A stretch of 64,000 nucleotides of DNA from Pseudofrankia inefficax (GTDB taxonomy: Bacteria; Actinomycetota; Actinomycetes; Frankiales; Frankiaceae): positions 6,634,001 to 6,698,000 of the forward strand of contig NC_014666.1 of the NCBI RefSeq assembly GCF_000166135.1, read 5' to 3'. The notes below the pieces were generated by a model. The model worked only from the letters and a program-made list of their open reading frames with translations. It was not told the origin of the DNA and did not search any database. Of this stretch, positions 1 through 9,447 are shown piece after piece. Position 1 is the stretch's first letter, and each line of letters begins with the position of its first letter. A program made the position numbers and the translations under genes.

Positions 1-93
1 CAGGTTGTCCGGCCGGTTCAGCGTGATGATCCGGATCGGGCCGTCGGCCCGGACCTGAACTTCGTCCGGGAGGTCGTAAAGGTTGTCGGACAT
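1..93 (-). CDS. Enoyl-CoA hydratase/isomerase family protein, N-terminal fragment
   Basis: Only the first 31 codons are inside the window. They read as a short lead followed by IRIITLNRPDNL, the usual first beta-strand of crotonase-fold enoyl-CoA hydratases, where the NRP motif is typical. The reading frame runs off the left edge. ATG at 93 is preferred because AGGGG lies about 6 bases upstream; an in-frame ATG at 99 would abut it. It starts 9 bases after the stop of the acyl-CoA dehydrogenase at 103-1203, so it is probably the third gene of that operon and would hydrate the enoyl-CoA made by the dehydrogenase pair. The substrate cannot be inferred from this fragment. Confidence 0.75.
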   Translation of the reverse strand, partial: MSDNLYDLPDEVQVRADGPIRIITLNRPDNL

Positions 94-102
94 CCGCATC
101 CC

Positions 103-1203
103 CTAGCTGGCCGGCAGGCCGAGGATGCGGCCCGCGACGATGTTCTTCTGGATCTGCGACGTGCCACCCATGACGCTCTGGGACCGGCTGTACAGATAGG
201 TCGCGAGCATCTCGGCGTCGCGGGTGCCGGTGACCGCGAGGGCCGCGTGGCCGACGGACTGCTCGACCCACGTCATCAGCAGCTTGTCCAGCGAGCCGTC
301 CGAGGTGTGGGTGACCCCGTCGAGCTGCTCGGACAGGCGGCGGCGGACGTGCAGGCGCAGCATCTCGGCCTGCACGGCCCCCCAGCGCAGGTCGTCGGGC
401 ACCGTCTCGCCGGCAGCGGCCGCGGTCTTGGCCAGCGCGCGGACGGTCTTGCCGTAGCGGGCCGAGAAGCCCAGCGTGGACGGCTCCCGCTCGTGGCCGA
501 CCACCGTCATCGCGAGCTTCCAGCCGTCGCCGGGCTTGCCGACCATGTTCGCGGCCGGCACCCGGGCACCGTCGAACAGCACCTGGCCGAACTCGGCCGA
601 GACCCCGTTGATCATCTTCAGCGGGCGCTGCTCGATCCCGGGCTGGTGCATCGAGATGATGAAGCCGGAGATGCCCTTGTGCCGCGGAGCGTCCGGGTCG
701 GTGCGGGCCAGCAGCAGGCACCAGTCGGCGACGTCCGAGTAGCTCGTCCAGATCTTGTGGCCATGGATGACGTACTCGTCGCCGTCCAGCTCGGCCCTGG
801 TGGTCAGGGAGGCGAGGTCGGAGCCGGCGCCGGGCTCGGAGAAGCCCTGGCACCAGCGCTCGGAGCCGTTGATCATGCCGGGGAGGAAGCGTAGCTGCAC
901 CTCGTCGCTGGCGTGCGCGCCGAGTCCGTGCGCCAGGTAGCCCAGGCTCGGCCGCGGCGGCGCGCCGGCGATCGCCAGCTCCTCGTCGAGGATGACGTCG
1001 TAGACCGGCGCCAGGTCCTGCCCGCCGAACCGCTTAGGCCAGCTCAGGCCGAAGAAGCCGCCCTCGTACAGGGCGGTGTGCCAGCGGCCCGCCTGGTGCC
1101 AGTAGTCGTCGCCGGTCGCCTTGAAGTCCGCGACGTTGCCGGCCAGCCATTCCCGCAGCCGCGCGCGGAACGCGGCTTCCTCCGCGGAGTCACGAAAGTC
1201 CAA
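103..1203 (-). CDS. Acyl-CoA dehydrogenase, larger subunit of a two-subunit enzyme
   Basis: 366-residue FAD-dependent acyl-CoA dehydrogenase with the standard N-terminal helical, middle beta-barrel (FSEPGAGSDLA) and C-terminal helical domains. The C-terminal motif is MGGTSQIQKN, where MCAD-type enzymes carry the catalytic Glu (EGTSQI); here the residue is Gly, so the base must come from elsewhere, as in several actinobacterial steroid-type dehydrogenases. The start is TTG at 1203, overlapping the end of the neighbouring dehydrogenase gene by 14 bases, so the two are translationally coupled. A small plus a large dehydrogenase side by side is the arrangement of the mycobacterial ChsE/FadE heterotetramers that oxidise sterol side chains. 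A heteromer is inferred here, not shown. Confidence 0.88.
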   Translation of the reverse strand: MDFRDSAEEAAFRARLREWLAGNVADFKATGDDYWHQAGRWHTALYEGGFFGLSWPKRFGGQDLAPVYDVILDEELAIAGAPPRPSLGYLAHGLGAHASDEVQLRFLPGMINGSERWCQGFSEPGAGSDLASLTTRAELDGDEYVIHGHKIWTSYSDVADWCLLLARTDPDAPRHKGISGFIISMHQPGIEQRPLKMINGVSAEFGQVLFDGARVPAANMVGKPGDGWKLAMTVVGHEREPSTLGFSARYGKTVRALAKTAAAAGETVPDDLRWGAVQAEMLRLHVRRRLSEQLDGVTHTSDGSLDKLLMTWVEQSVGHAALAVTGTRDAEMLATYLYSRSQSVMGGTSQIQKNIVAGRILGLPAS

Positions 1204-2134
1204 GGTCGATCTCCTCCAGCTTCGCGGGGAACAGCTCGGCGGACGTCAGCACCCGCCGCAGGTAGACGTGAGCGAGGCACTCCCAGGTGTTGCCGATGCC
1301 ACCGTGCACCTGGATCGAGGTCTCGCAGATGGTCCGGGCGGCCCGCTCGACGTAGACCTTGGCGATCAGCGCCGCCTGGACCGCCTCGGCGGCCGACAGC
1401 TCGTCGACGGCCCAGGCCGCGTGCCGCAGCACGCTGACCGAGCCCTCGACCAGCGCCAGCGCCTCGGCGAGCAGGTGCGCCACGGCCTGGTAGGAGCCGA
1501 TCGCGTGGCCGTACTGGGACCGCACCTTGCTGTACTCGACGGCGAGCGCCTGCGCGCCGCGGGCCGCCCCCAGCATGTCGGCGGCCGTGACGACCAGGGC
1601 GAGCGCGCGGGCCTTCGCCGCCGCCTCGCCGTCGACCGTGCCGACCGCCGCCAGCGCGGTGGCGGGGCCGCCGACCAGCCTGGTCAGGTCGACACCGAGC
1701 TCGGTCGCGCCGAGCGTGCCGGCCAGCACCGCCGTGCCGTCGAGGCCGAGCAGGCCGTGCATGCCCTTGGCGTCGGGCGCGAGCCCGTCGACGACGACGG
1801 TCGTCAGGCTGGACACGGCGGCGTCGAGTGCGGCGGCGTCGGCCACCTCGCCGTCCGTGGTCAGCCGGCTGTGCAGGTCGTCGGCCAGCACCGGGCCCGA
1901 GAACGGCACGTCGACGAGCCCGCGAGCGAACTCCTCGACGACCAGTGCGACCTCGACGCCGGAGGCGCCGTCGGACCGCAGCGTCCGCCAGCCGGTCGCG
2001 GCGATCGCCTTCTCCAGGCGGGCGGCGCGGTCGTCGTCGGCGAGGTCGAGCACGGAGCCCGGCCCGAGGTCGTCCGCGAGCCGGGCGGCCGCGTCCCGCA
2101 GCTCGCGCTGCTCAGTCGTCAGACGAACGTCCAT
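1190..2134 (-). CDS. Acyl-CoA dehydrogenase, smaller subunit
   Basis: 314-residue acyl-CoA dehydrogenase family protein, shorter than the usual 380-390 residues. It has a reduced N-terminal and middle region, while the C-terminal domain is clear (IQVHGGIGNTWE, then YLRRVLTSAELF). ATG at 2134 is chosen because AAGGAG lies 5 bases upstream; the open frame continues to 2260 but that extension is not dehydrogenase-like. It is the first gene of the operon with the 366-residue dehydrogenase and the enoyl-CoA hydratase fragment. Its promoter region carries a family I operator-like site at 2301-2320. The size asymmetry fits the alpha/beta dehydrogenases of steroid side-chain oxidation, but the substrate is unknown. 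Confidence 0.85.
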   Translation of the reverse strand: MDVRLTTEQRELRDAAARLADDLGPGSVLDLADDDRAARLEKAIAATGWRTLRSDGASGVEVALVVEEFARGLVDVPFSGPVLADDLHSRLTTDGEVADAAALDAAVSSLTTVVVDGLAPDAKGMHGLLGLDGTAVLAGTLGATELGVDLTRLVGGPATALAAVGTVDGEAAAKARALALVVTAADMLGAARGAQALAVEYSKVRSQYGHAIGSYQAVAHLLAEALALVEGSVSVLRHAAWAVDELSAAEAVQAALIAKVYVERAARTICETSIQVHGGIGNTWECLAHVYLRRVLTSAELFPAKLEEIDLGLS

Positions 2135-2300
2135 GCCGCTCCTTGAAGTTTCCAGCGTTCTCTGCAGCCAGCCGCGGGCGTCTGGCAGCGCCCGAACCAC
2201 TCGACGATCACGACGTCGTTCGCCCTGGCGGCCAGGTGGCCGCCAGCCTCGCCGCGGCACCAGCGCGGCGATCGCGTCCGGGCCGCCCCCGCCCGCCCGT

Positions 2301-2320
2301 ATGTCTATATTGACGTCAAG
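2301..2320 (-). promoter_or_regulatory. Family I operator-like site upstream of the dehydrogenase pair
   Basis: On the minus strand it reads CTTGACGTCAATATAGACAT, sharing TGACGTCAAT with the site at 40263-40280. It is an AT-rich island in very GC-rich surroundings, about 170 bases upstream of the dehydrogenase ATG at 2134. TTGACG could also serve as a -35 element. Confidence 0.45.
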
Positions 2321-2405
2321 TCTGGTACCGGTCTACCGCACCCGTCGCGGTCGCGCCGCGCGATGTGAGCAGAAAGTGGCGGGGGCACCGACGGCGGCCC
2401 GGCCG

Positions 2406-3845
2406 TCACCCGGGGGCCGGCGGGTCGACCGCGACGTCCAGTACCTGGTCGCGCAGGAGGCGGCGCAGCACCTTCCCGGAGGGCAGCCGCGGGATCTCGG
2501 GGACGAACACGATCCGCCTCGGCCGCTTGTAGGACGCGAGCCGGTCACCGACCAGCGTGACGAGTTCCTCGGCCAGGCCGGCCGGGTCGGCGCCGCCCGC
2601 GACGGTGACCGCGGCGACGATCGACTCCCCGTCCGCGGGGTCAGGGACCCCGAACACCGCGCAGTCGGCGACCGCCGGATGACCGTGCAGCACCGTCTCG
2701 ACCTCGGCGGGCGCGACCTGGAAGCCGCGCACCTTGATCATCTCCTTGCGCCGGTCGGTGAGCCGCACCCAGCCGTCGGCATCGATGGTCCCGACGTCAC
2801 CGGTGCGGTACCAGCCGTCCTGGAACGCGTCCGCGTTGGCCTCCGTCGGCAGGTAGCCGATCATCAGCGACGGCGAGCGGGCCTGAATCTCCCCGGTCTC
2901 CCCCGGCGGGACGGGAACGCCGGTCTCCAGGTCCACGACCCGCAGCTCGACCCCGGGCGCGGCCAGGCCGACGCTGTCGAGCCTGGCGCCGTCCAGCGGG
3001 TTGCAGGCGATGACCGGCAGCTCGCTCGCCCCGTAGGCGGGAAGCCACGCCACCCCGGCGCGGCGGGTCACGGTCTGCGCGACGCTGGCCGTCACGGGCG
3101 TCGCGCCCCACATGATGTAGCGCAGCGACGACAGGTCGAACGACTCCAGCTTCGGGTGCGCCGCGATCGCGAGCGCGATCGGCGCGACGGCCATCTCGAT
3201 GGTGATCCGGTCGTCCTGGATGCAGGCGAGCACCGTGTCCAGGTCGAACCGGCGGTGCAGCCGCATCCACGCGCCCGTCTCCAGCGCGGTGACGATGTTG
3301 AGGATCCCTAGGATGTGGGACGGCGGGGTGGCGACCTGGATCCGGTCGGCCGACGTCATGCCGAGCACGGCGCGCCAGTCGTCGACGGCGGCGGCGAACG
3401 AGGCGTGCGTGTGCCGGACGGCCTTGGGCAGGCCGGTGGTGCCGGAGCTGAACACGAACACCGCGTCGGCGGCCGGGTCGGGCGCGGGAACCGGCGTGAC
3501 CGGGGAAACACCGGCGTCGACACCCTCCAGGGGCTCGTCCAGGTGCACCATCGGCATCAGGTCGGCGAGAACTGGATGGTCACCGATGGCATGCGCCGGC
3601 TCGCTTACCGCCAGGGCGTGCGCGACGTCAGCGCGCTTCCAGGAGGGGCTGAGCAGGACGACGGCGGCCCCTAGGCGCCAGATGGCCCTAACCGCGATGA
3701 TGAACTCGGGCCGGGTCGACGACATCAGCGCGACGCGGTCACCGGGGCGGACACCGCGGTCCGCGAGCCTGACAGCCAAGGCGCCGGTCAGGGCATCCAG
3801 CCTGGCCAGGCTGTACTCCTGCTCCTCGAAGACGAGGATCGCCAT
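2406..3845 (-). CDS. AMP-forming acyl-CoA ligase
   Basis: 479-residue member of the ANL adenylating superfamily that would activate a carboxylic acid to its CoA thioester using ATP. Visible motifs: phosphate-binding loop FSSGTTGLPKAV, YGASE (adenine pocket), WYRTGDVG with the conserved Asp, hinge DRRKEMIKVRG, and C-terminal PSGKVLRR containing the catalytic Lys. ATG at 3845 has GGGAG 7 bases upstream. It diverges from the KshB-like reductase gene at 3933; the 87-base gap carries a family III site. The substrate pocket cannot be read by eye, so the acid is unknown. Confidence 0.9.
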   Translation of the reverse strand: MAILVFEEQEYSLARLDALTGALAVRLADRGVRPGDRVALMSSTRPEFIIAVRAIWRLGAAVVLLSPSWKRADVAHALAVSEPAHAIGDHPVLADLMPMVHLDEPLEGVDAGVSPVTPVPAPDPAADAVFVFSSGTTGLPKAVRHTHASFAAAVDDWRAVLGMTSADRIQVATPPSHILGILNIVTALETGAWMRLHRRFDLDTVLACIQDDRITIEMAVAPIALAIAAHPKLESFDLSSLRYIMWGATPVTASVAQTVTRRAGVAWLPAYGASELPVIACNPLDGARLDSVGLAAPGVELRVVDLETGVPVPPGETGEIQARSPSLMIGYLPTEANADAFQDGWYRTGDVGTIDADGWVRLTDRRKEMIKVRGFQVAPAEVETVLHGHPAVADCAVFGVPDPADGESIVAAVTVAGGADPAGLAEELVTLVGDRLASYKRPRRIVFVPEIPRLPSGKVLRRLLRDQVLDVAVDPPAPG

Positions 3846-3887
3846 GGGGAGGCTCCCGTCTCAGCTCCTGCCAGGCGCGCGGAAACT

Positions 3888-3917
3888 GTATTCTCACCTG
3901 GATAGAACCTTAATACC
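3888..3917. promoter_or_regulatory. Family III operator-like site in a divergent promoter
   Basis: ATTCTCACCTGGATAGAAC lies between the divergent ligase (3845) and reductase (3933) genes, about 20-40 bases before the reductase ATG. It aligns with ACTCTCGCCAGACGAGAACG at 13870 and ATTCTCACCAGACGGGAAT at 17507. Outer GTATT and AATAC words form an additional inverted repeat. Confidence 0.4.
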
Positions 3918-3932
3918 AGAGGATGCCGTCAC

Positions 3933-4958
3933 ATGCCGAGACCTCCGCTCTTCCAGCGTGCGACCGTGAGCCGGGTGATCGAGGAGACCGCGGACGCCCG
4001 CACGTTCGCCCTCGTACCGCTCGACGGTCCATGGGAATACCGCGCCGGTCAGTTCTGCACGTTCAAGGTCACCATCGGCGGTGAGGAGCTGCTGCGCAGC
4101 TACTCGATGTCCAGCGCGCCGGAGACCGACGGCGAGCTGGCGGTGACCGTCAAGCGGGTGCCCACCGGCGCGGTGTCGAACTGGCTGATCGACAATCTGG
4201 CCAAGGGCGACGAGGTCGAGCTGACCAAGCCGCACGGCGTCTTCTGCCTGCGCGAGACCGACGTCCCGCTCATCGGCTTCTGCGGCGGCAGCGGGATCAC
4301 CCCGGTCATCTCGCTGGCCAAGAGCGCGCTCGCGACGACGAACCGCCAGGTCCGGCTGCTGTGCGCCGACCGCGACCAGTCGGCGGCCATCTTCTGGCAG
4401 GCGCTGACCGAGCTGGCCGAGCAGTACCCCGGCCGGCTCACCGTGACCCGGCATCTGGACGCCGACGCGGGTTTCCTGGACCCGGCCGCGATCCGGGAGT
4501 TCCTCGGTGACGACGTCGGCGCGGACATCTACATCTGCGGGCCGACGCCGTTCATGGATCTCGTCGAGGCCGCCGTGCCCGGGCCGGGGAAGCTGTTCAT
4601 CGAGCGGTTCGGCGGCACCGCGCCGCTGCCGCCCCAGGAGGAGGAGCCCGCGGCCGGCGCCGGCTCCGAGGCCAGCAAGGTCCTCGAAGGCAGCGTGACG
4701 ATCATCCTCGGCCGCAAGAAGGCCACCGTGCCGCGCCGGCCCAACGAGACCCTGCTCGAAAGCGCGCGCCGCGCCGGCCTCACCCCGCCGTTCTCCTGCG
4801 AGTCGGGCACCTGCGCGACCTGCATGGCGCACGTCGAGGAGGGCGAGGTCACCATGCGGGTCAACGACGCGCTCACCGAGGACGAGGTCGCCGACGGCTA
4901 CGTCCTGACCTGCCAGGGCCTCCCCCAGTCCGAGAAGGTCATCGTCAAGTACGAATAG
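3933..4958 (+). CDS. KshB-like FAD/[2Fe-2S] oxygenase reductase
   Basis: 341-residue reductase of the HmpA/PaaE/KshB type that passes electrons from NAD(P)H through FAD and a plant-type [2Fe-2S] cluster to an oxygenase. The FAD-binding motif RSYSMSS is at residues 55-61, the nucleotide-binding GFCGGSGITPV at about 115-125, and ICGPTPFM at 201-208. The C-terminal ferredoxin domain has cluster ligands Cys289, Cys294, Cys297 and Cys327 (C-x4-C-x2-C spacing). The acidic linker at about 232-248 joins the domains. KshB, the 3-ketosteroid 9-alpha-hydroxylase reductase, has this domain order and size. No Rieske oxygenase (KshA) is in the window, so its partner is elsewhere or is another oxygenase. 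Confidence 0.85.
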   Translation: MPRPPLFQRATVSRVIEETADARTFALVPLDGPWEYRAGQFCTFKVTIGGEELLRSYSMSSAPETDGELAVTVKRVPTGAVSNWLIDNLAKGDEVELTKPHGVFCLRETDVPLIGFCGGSGITPVISLAKSALATTNRQVRLLCADRDQSAAIFWQALTELAEQYPGRLTVTRHLDADAGFLDPAAIREFLGDDVGADIYICGPTPFMDLVEAAVPGPGKLFIERFGGTAPLPPQEEEPAAGAGSEASKVLEGSVTIILGRKKATVPRRPNETLLESARRAGLTPPFSCESGTCATCMAHVEEGEVTMRVNDALTEDEVADGYVLTCQGLPQSEKVIVKYE

Positions 4959-4973
4959 CCCCGAGTGCACGAC

Positions 4974-5002
4974 GAGCCCGGCCCCTCGTGGGGGCCGGGC
5001 TC
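4974..5002 (+). terminator. Strong hairpin terminator after the reductase gene
   Basis: A perfect 12-bp stem, GAGCCCGGCCCC with GGGGCCGGGCTC, and a 5-base loop is followed by GTTTCGTT. It lies 16 bases after the reductase stop and 14 before the end of the convergent CoA-transferase gene, so it could serve both. Confidence 0.8.
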
Positions 5003-5015
5003 GTTTCGTTGGGGC

Positions 5016-6086
5016 TCAGGCGGTGCCGTGTTCGCCGAGGGTGGGGGGCGGGCCGTAGGACGTCGTGTGGCCGTCGATGCGGATGGGGTTGGCGACCAGG
5101 CGGTAGCCGGCGGTCTCGATGACGCGGTCCGGGGCCTCGGCGAGCGCCTCGGGCAGGGTGCGGACCGCGGCGACCGGGATGCCCAGGGGGCGCAGCCGGG
5201 CCTCCCAGCCGCGCGCCGTGTCGGCCGCCAGCGCTCTGGTGACGGCTTCCACGACCTTGTCCCGGTTCGCCGACCGGTCGGCCATGGTCGGGAAGGCGGC
5301 GATCTCCGCCTCGGGGACGGCGGCCTCGGTGACGAACGTCCGCCAGTAGCGGTCGTGGGTCAGGAACATCGCGAGAAAGCCGTCGGCGGTAGGGAACAGC
5401 TGGGCCGGCACGTAGAACGGGTGCGCGCCGAACGGGTGGCGGACGGGTGGCGCGCCCTCGTTCAGGTAGGCGGACGCCTTGTAGTTCAGCTGCGAGAGCA
5501 TCACGTCGCGCAGGGACACGTCGATCTGGCCACCCCGGCCGGCGATGATCTGGGCGAGCAGGCCGAGCGCGGCCGTGAGGCCGGCGGAGTTGTCCGCCGC
5601 CGAGTAGCCCGGCAGGGTCGGCGGGCCGTCCGGCTCGCCGGTCATCGCCGCGACGCCGGTGGCCGCCTGGATCACGTAGTCGAACGCCGGGTCGTCGCTG
5701 CCGTAGAGGCCGTAGCCCGTGACGGCGACACAGACGATCTTCTCGTTGTACTGCTTCAGCGCCTCGTAGGTGAGCCCGAGCTTGCGGATCGCCGACGGCT
5801 TCTGGTTGACGATCAGCGCGTGCGCGTCCGTTACCAGCTCGTGCAGCTTCTCCTGCCCCGCCGGCCCGGTCAGGTCGAGACAGACGCTGCGCTTGCCACG
5901 GTTGAGGCTGGCGAAGTAGGCGTCGCTGACCTGCCGGGACATGTCACCGGTCGGCGGCTCGACCTTGGTGACCTCCGCGCCGAGATCCGACAACATCATC
6001 GAGGCATACGGACCGGCCAGAATATGGCCGGCCTCGAGGATCCTGATCCCGGCGAGCGGCCCTTGGCTGCCGGCAGAACTGCTCAT
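5016..6086 (-). CDS. CaiB/BaiF family CoA-transferase
   Basis: 356-residue family III CoA-transferase or racemase-like protein. The N-terminus (RILEAGHILAGPYASMMLSDLGAEVTKVE) is the CaiB signature start, followed by NRGKRSVCLDL. The family catalytic Asp is present in the FDYVIQAATG segment (Asp-x3-Gln-Ala-x2-Gly), so the enzyme is probably a genuine transferase acting on an acyl-CoA. ATG at 6086 begins the recognisable domain; the frame is open to 6137 but the extra residues are not family-like. It is transcribed alone between a terminator and a 190-base gap, with no family I-IV site seen upstream. Confidence 0.87.
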   Translation of the reverse strand: MSSSAGSQGPLAGIRILEAGHILAGPYASMMLSDLGAEVTKVEPPTGDMSRQVSDAYFASLNRGKRSVCLDLTGPAGQEKLHELVTDAHALIVNQKPSAIRKLGLTYEALKQYNEKIVCVAVTGYGLYGSDDPAFDYVIQAATGVAAMTGEPDGPPTLPGYSAADNSAGLTAALGLLAQIIAGRGGQIDVSLRDVMLSQLNYKASAYLNEGAPPVRHPFGAHPFYVPAQLFPTADGFLAMFLTHDRYWRTFVTEAAVPEAEIAAFPTMADRSANRDKVVEAVTRALAADTARGWEARLRPLGIPVAAVRTLPEALAEAPDRVIETAGYRLVANPIRIDGHTTSYGPPPTLGEHGTA

Positions 6087-6241
6087 GGTGTCCCGATTGC
6101 GTTCCACCAGCGCACCCCCTCCGCGCGCGGCACGCACCGCCGTGTGGCGGCAGCGCTCTGGCGCAGCGTCAACTCAGCCACCCCATCGACCCGTGACCAG
6201 CCGGGCCACGCTGATGGACCTCGGCCTCGAACCACGTAGGA

Positions 6242-6280
6242 GGGCGCCTAGCGCCCGACGGCTGGCGCGCAGCGCCAGCC
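6242..6280 (-). terminator. Tandem hairpins at the end of the LLM gene
   Basis: Two adjacent perfect hairpins, GGGCGC-CTA-GCGCCC (6242-6256) and GGCTGGCGC-GCA-GCGCCAGCC (6260-6280), abut the stop of the LLM gene at 6281. They probably form its terminator. No U-tract is present. Confidence 0.6.
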
Positions 6281-7243
6281 TCACTTACGGAGGTCCGCGG
6301 CGATCTGGGCGTAGACCTCGCGGGTGCGGCGCTTCGAGGCGACCAGCTCGTCGCGGTTGTCGCCGATCGGCAGCAGCCGGGCGGAGACGTCGGTGACGCC
6401 GGCGTCGATGAACCGCTGGATGCGGGCGGCGATCATCCCCTCGTCGCCGACGGCCGCGAGGTCGCCGACGTCCTGGGCGTCCCCGGCGTCGAGCAGCCGC
6501 TGGTAGTTCGGGGACACCTCGGCCTCGCCGAGGATCCGGTTCGCGCGGGCCTTGGCCTCCTCGACCTCGTCCGGCCGGCACAGGCAGACCGGGAGGCCCG
6601 CGACGATCCGCGGCGCCGGCTTGCCGGCACCCTCGGCCGCCTTGGTGATCTTCGGCGCGATGTGGTCGCCGACGGCACGCTCGTCGGCGAGCCACAGGAC
6701 GGTGCCGTCGGCCTGCTCGCCGGCGATCCGCAGCATCACCGGGCCGAGCGCGGCCACCAGCACGGGCAGCGGCCCGATCGGGGTCAGGCCCAGCGGGTTG
6801 TGCACCGTGAAGGTGGCGTTCTCGACGTCGGCGCTGCCGGTCCCCGCGAAGGCGGCGTTGAGCACCTCGAGGTAGTCGCGGGTGAAGGCCGCCGGCTTGT
6901 CGTAGGGCAGGCCGAGCATGTCCTTGACGATCCAGTGGTGCGACGGGCCGACGCCGAGCGCGAGCCGGCCGTTCGTCGCGGCGTGCGCCGACATCGCCGA
7001 GCGGGCCAGCGCGATCGGGTGCTGCGGCTGCAGCGGCACCACCGCGGTACCCAGCTCGATCCGCTCGGTCACCGTGCCCATCAGGGCGACCGTGATCAGA
7101 GCGTCGAAGTCCGTCGGGACCTGGGGAATCCAGGCGGTGTCCATGCCCGCGCTCTCGGCCCAGCGGACGTCGTCGAGCATCCGCGCGGCCTTGCGCGCGG
7201 AGTCGCCACGCTCGGGGCCGATCATCACGCCGAACCGCACCAT
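6281..7243 (-). CDS. LLM-class F420-dependent oxidoreductase
   Basis: 320-residue luciferase-like TIM-barrel protein. It begins MVRFGVMIGPERGDS and contains WAESAGMDTAWIPQ and a later GPSHHW segment, typical of actinobacterial F420-dependent oxidoreductases that act on alcohol, enone or related groups. ATG at 7243 is chosen because GGTGGAG precedes it by about 3 bases; the open frame extends to 7297 without family similarity. It lies downstream of the mutase operon on the same strand, separated by a palindromic terminator, so it is probably a separate transcript. F420 use is inferred from the family only. Confidence 0.82.
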   Translation of the reverse strand: MVRFGVMIGPERGDSARKAARMLDDVRWAESAGMDTAWIPQVPTDFDALITVALMGTVTERIELGTAVVPLQPQHPIALARSAMSAHAATNGRLALGVGPSHHWIVKDMLGLPYDKPAAFTRDYLEVLNAAFAGTGSADVENATFTVHNPLGLTPIGPLPVLVAALGPVMLRIAGEQADGTVLWLADERAVGDHIAPKITKAAEGAGKPAPRIVAGLPVCLCRPDEVEEAKARANRILGEAEVSPNYQRLLDAGDAQDVGDLAAVGDEGMIAARIQRFIDAGVTDVSARLLPIGDNRDELVASKRRTREVYAQIAADLRK

Positions 7244-7346
7244 GTCTCCACCTTCACTCTGCGAGCAGCCAAACCTGGCGTGCCTTCTCCCGCCCACGCC
7301 GGCCGAGGCGCGGCTCGGCGACGACGGCGGGAGAGGCTCAGTCTCA

Positions 7347-7364
7347 GCTCACCGGCCGGTGAGC
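7347..7364 (-). terminator. Palindromic terminator after the mutase operon
   Basis: GCTCACCGGCCGGTGAGC is a perfect 18-bp palindrome 6 bases downstream of the B12-subunit stop at 7370. A wider inverted repeat, TCTCCCGCC with GGCGGGAGA, lies just beyond it at about 7286-7334. Confidence 0.55.
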
Positions 7365-7369
7365 GGTAG

Positions 7370-7869
7370 TCACGCGGCGCTGGCCGCGCCGGTGACCGCC
7401 CGGACGCCGGAGACGACGTCGACGAGCGGGGTGCCCGTCGGGAAGACCGCCACGGCGCCGAGCTCGCGCAGCTTCGGGACGTCCGTCAGCGGGATCGTGC
7501 CGCCGACGACGACCGCGATGTCGTCGGCGGACGCGGCCTTCAGGCCCTCGATGACCCGGGTCGTCAGCGCCATGTGCGCGCCGGACAGGATCGACAGGCC
7601 GACCAGCGCGACGTCCTCCTGGACGGCCACCGCGACGATGTCGTCGACCTTCTGCCGAATCCCCGTGAAGATCACCTCGAAGCCGGCGTCCCGCAGCGCC
7701 CGCGACACGATCTTCGCGCCTCGGTCGTGGCCGTCGAGACCGGGCTTGGCGACGAGCACCCGCACGGGAGTGGCCAAAGGAGTCTCGGCCGGGGTCGCCG
7801 CGAATGCCTCGGCCGGGGTCGCCGCGAATGCCTCGGCCGGGGTCGCCGCGGGAATCGGCGCGTCAGTCA

Positions 7870-7870
<1 letters not shown>
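7370..7870 (-). CDS. Cobalamin-binding small subunit of an acyl-CoA mutase
   Basis: 166-residue B12-binding protein. The base-off motif Asp-x-His-x2-Gly is D46-G-H48-D-R-G51, followed by SILSG near residue 93 and GG at 123-124, which hold the nucleotide tail of adenosylcobalamin. Length and domain match the separate small subunits of isobutyryl-CoA and 2-hydroxyisobutyryl-CoA mutases rather than fused methylmalonyl-CoA mutase. The start ATG overlaps the stop of the large-subunit gene by one base, so the two are co-translated. The first 35 residues are a low-complexity Ala/Pro tail with three copies of a TPAE-type repeat, encoded by a 24-bp DNA repeat, before the domain starts at VRVLVAKPG. 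Confidence 0.92.
7784..7850 (-). repeat. 24-bp tandem repeat inside the B12-subunit gene
   Basis: About 2.8 copies of a 24-base unit beginning CTCGGCCGGGGTCGCCGCGA, with starts at 7784, 7808 and 7832. It encodes the repeated AFAATPAE segment of the N-terminal tail and preserves the reading frame. Confidence 0.85.
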
Positions 7871-9443
<1,573 letters not shown>

Positions 9444-9447
<4 letters not shown>

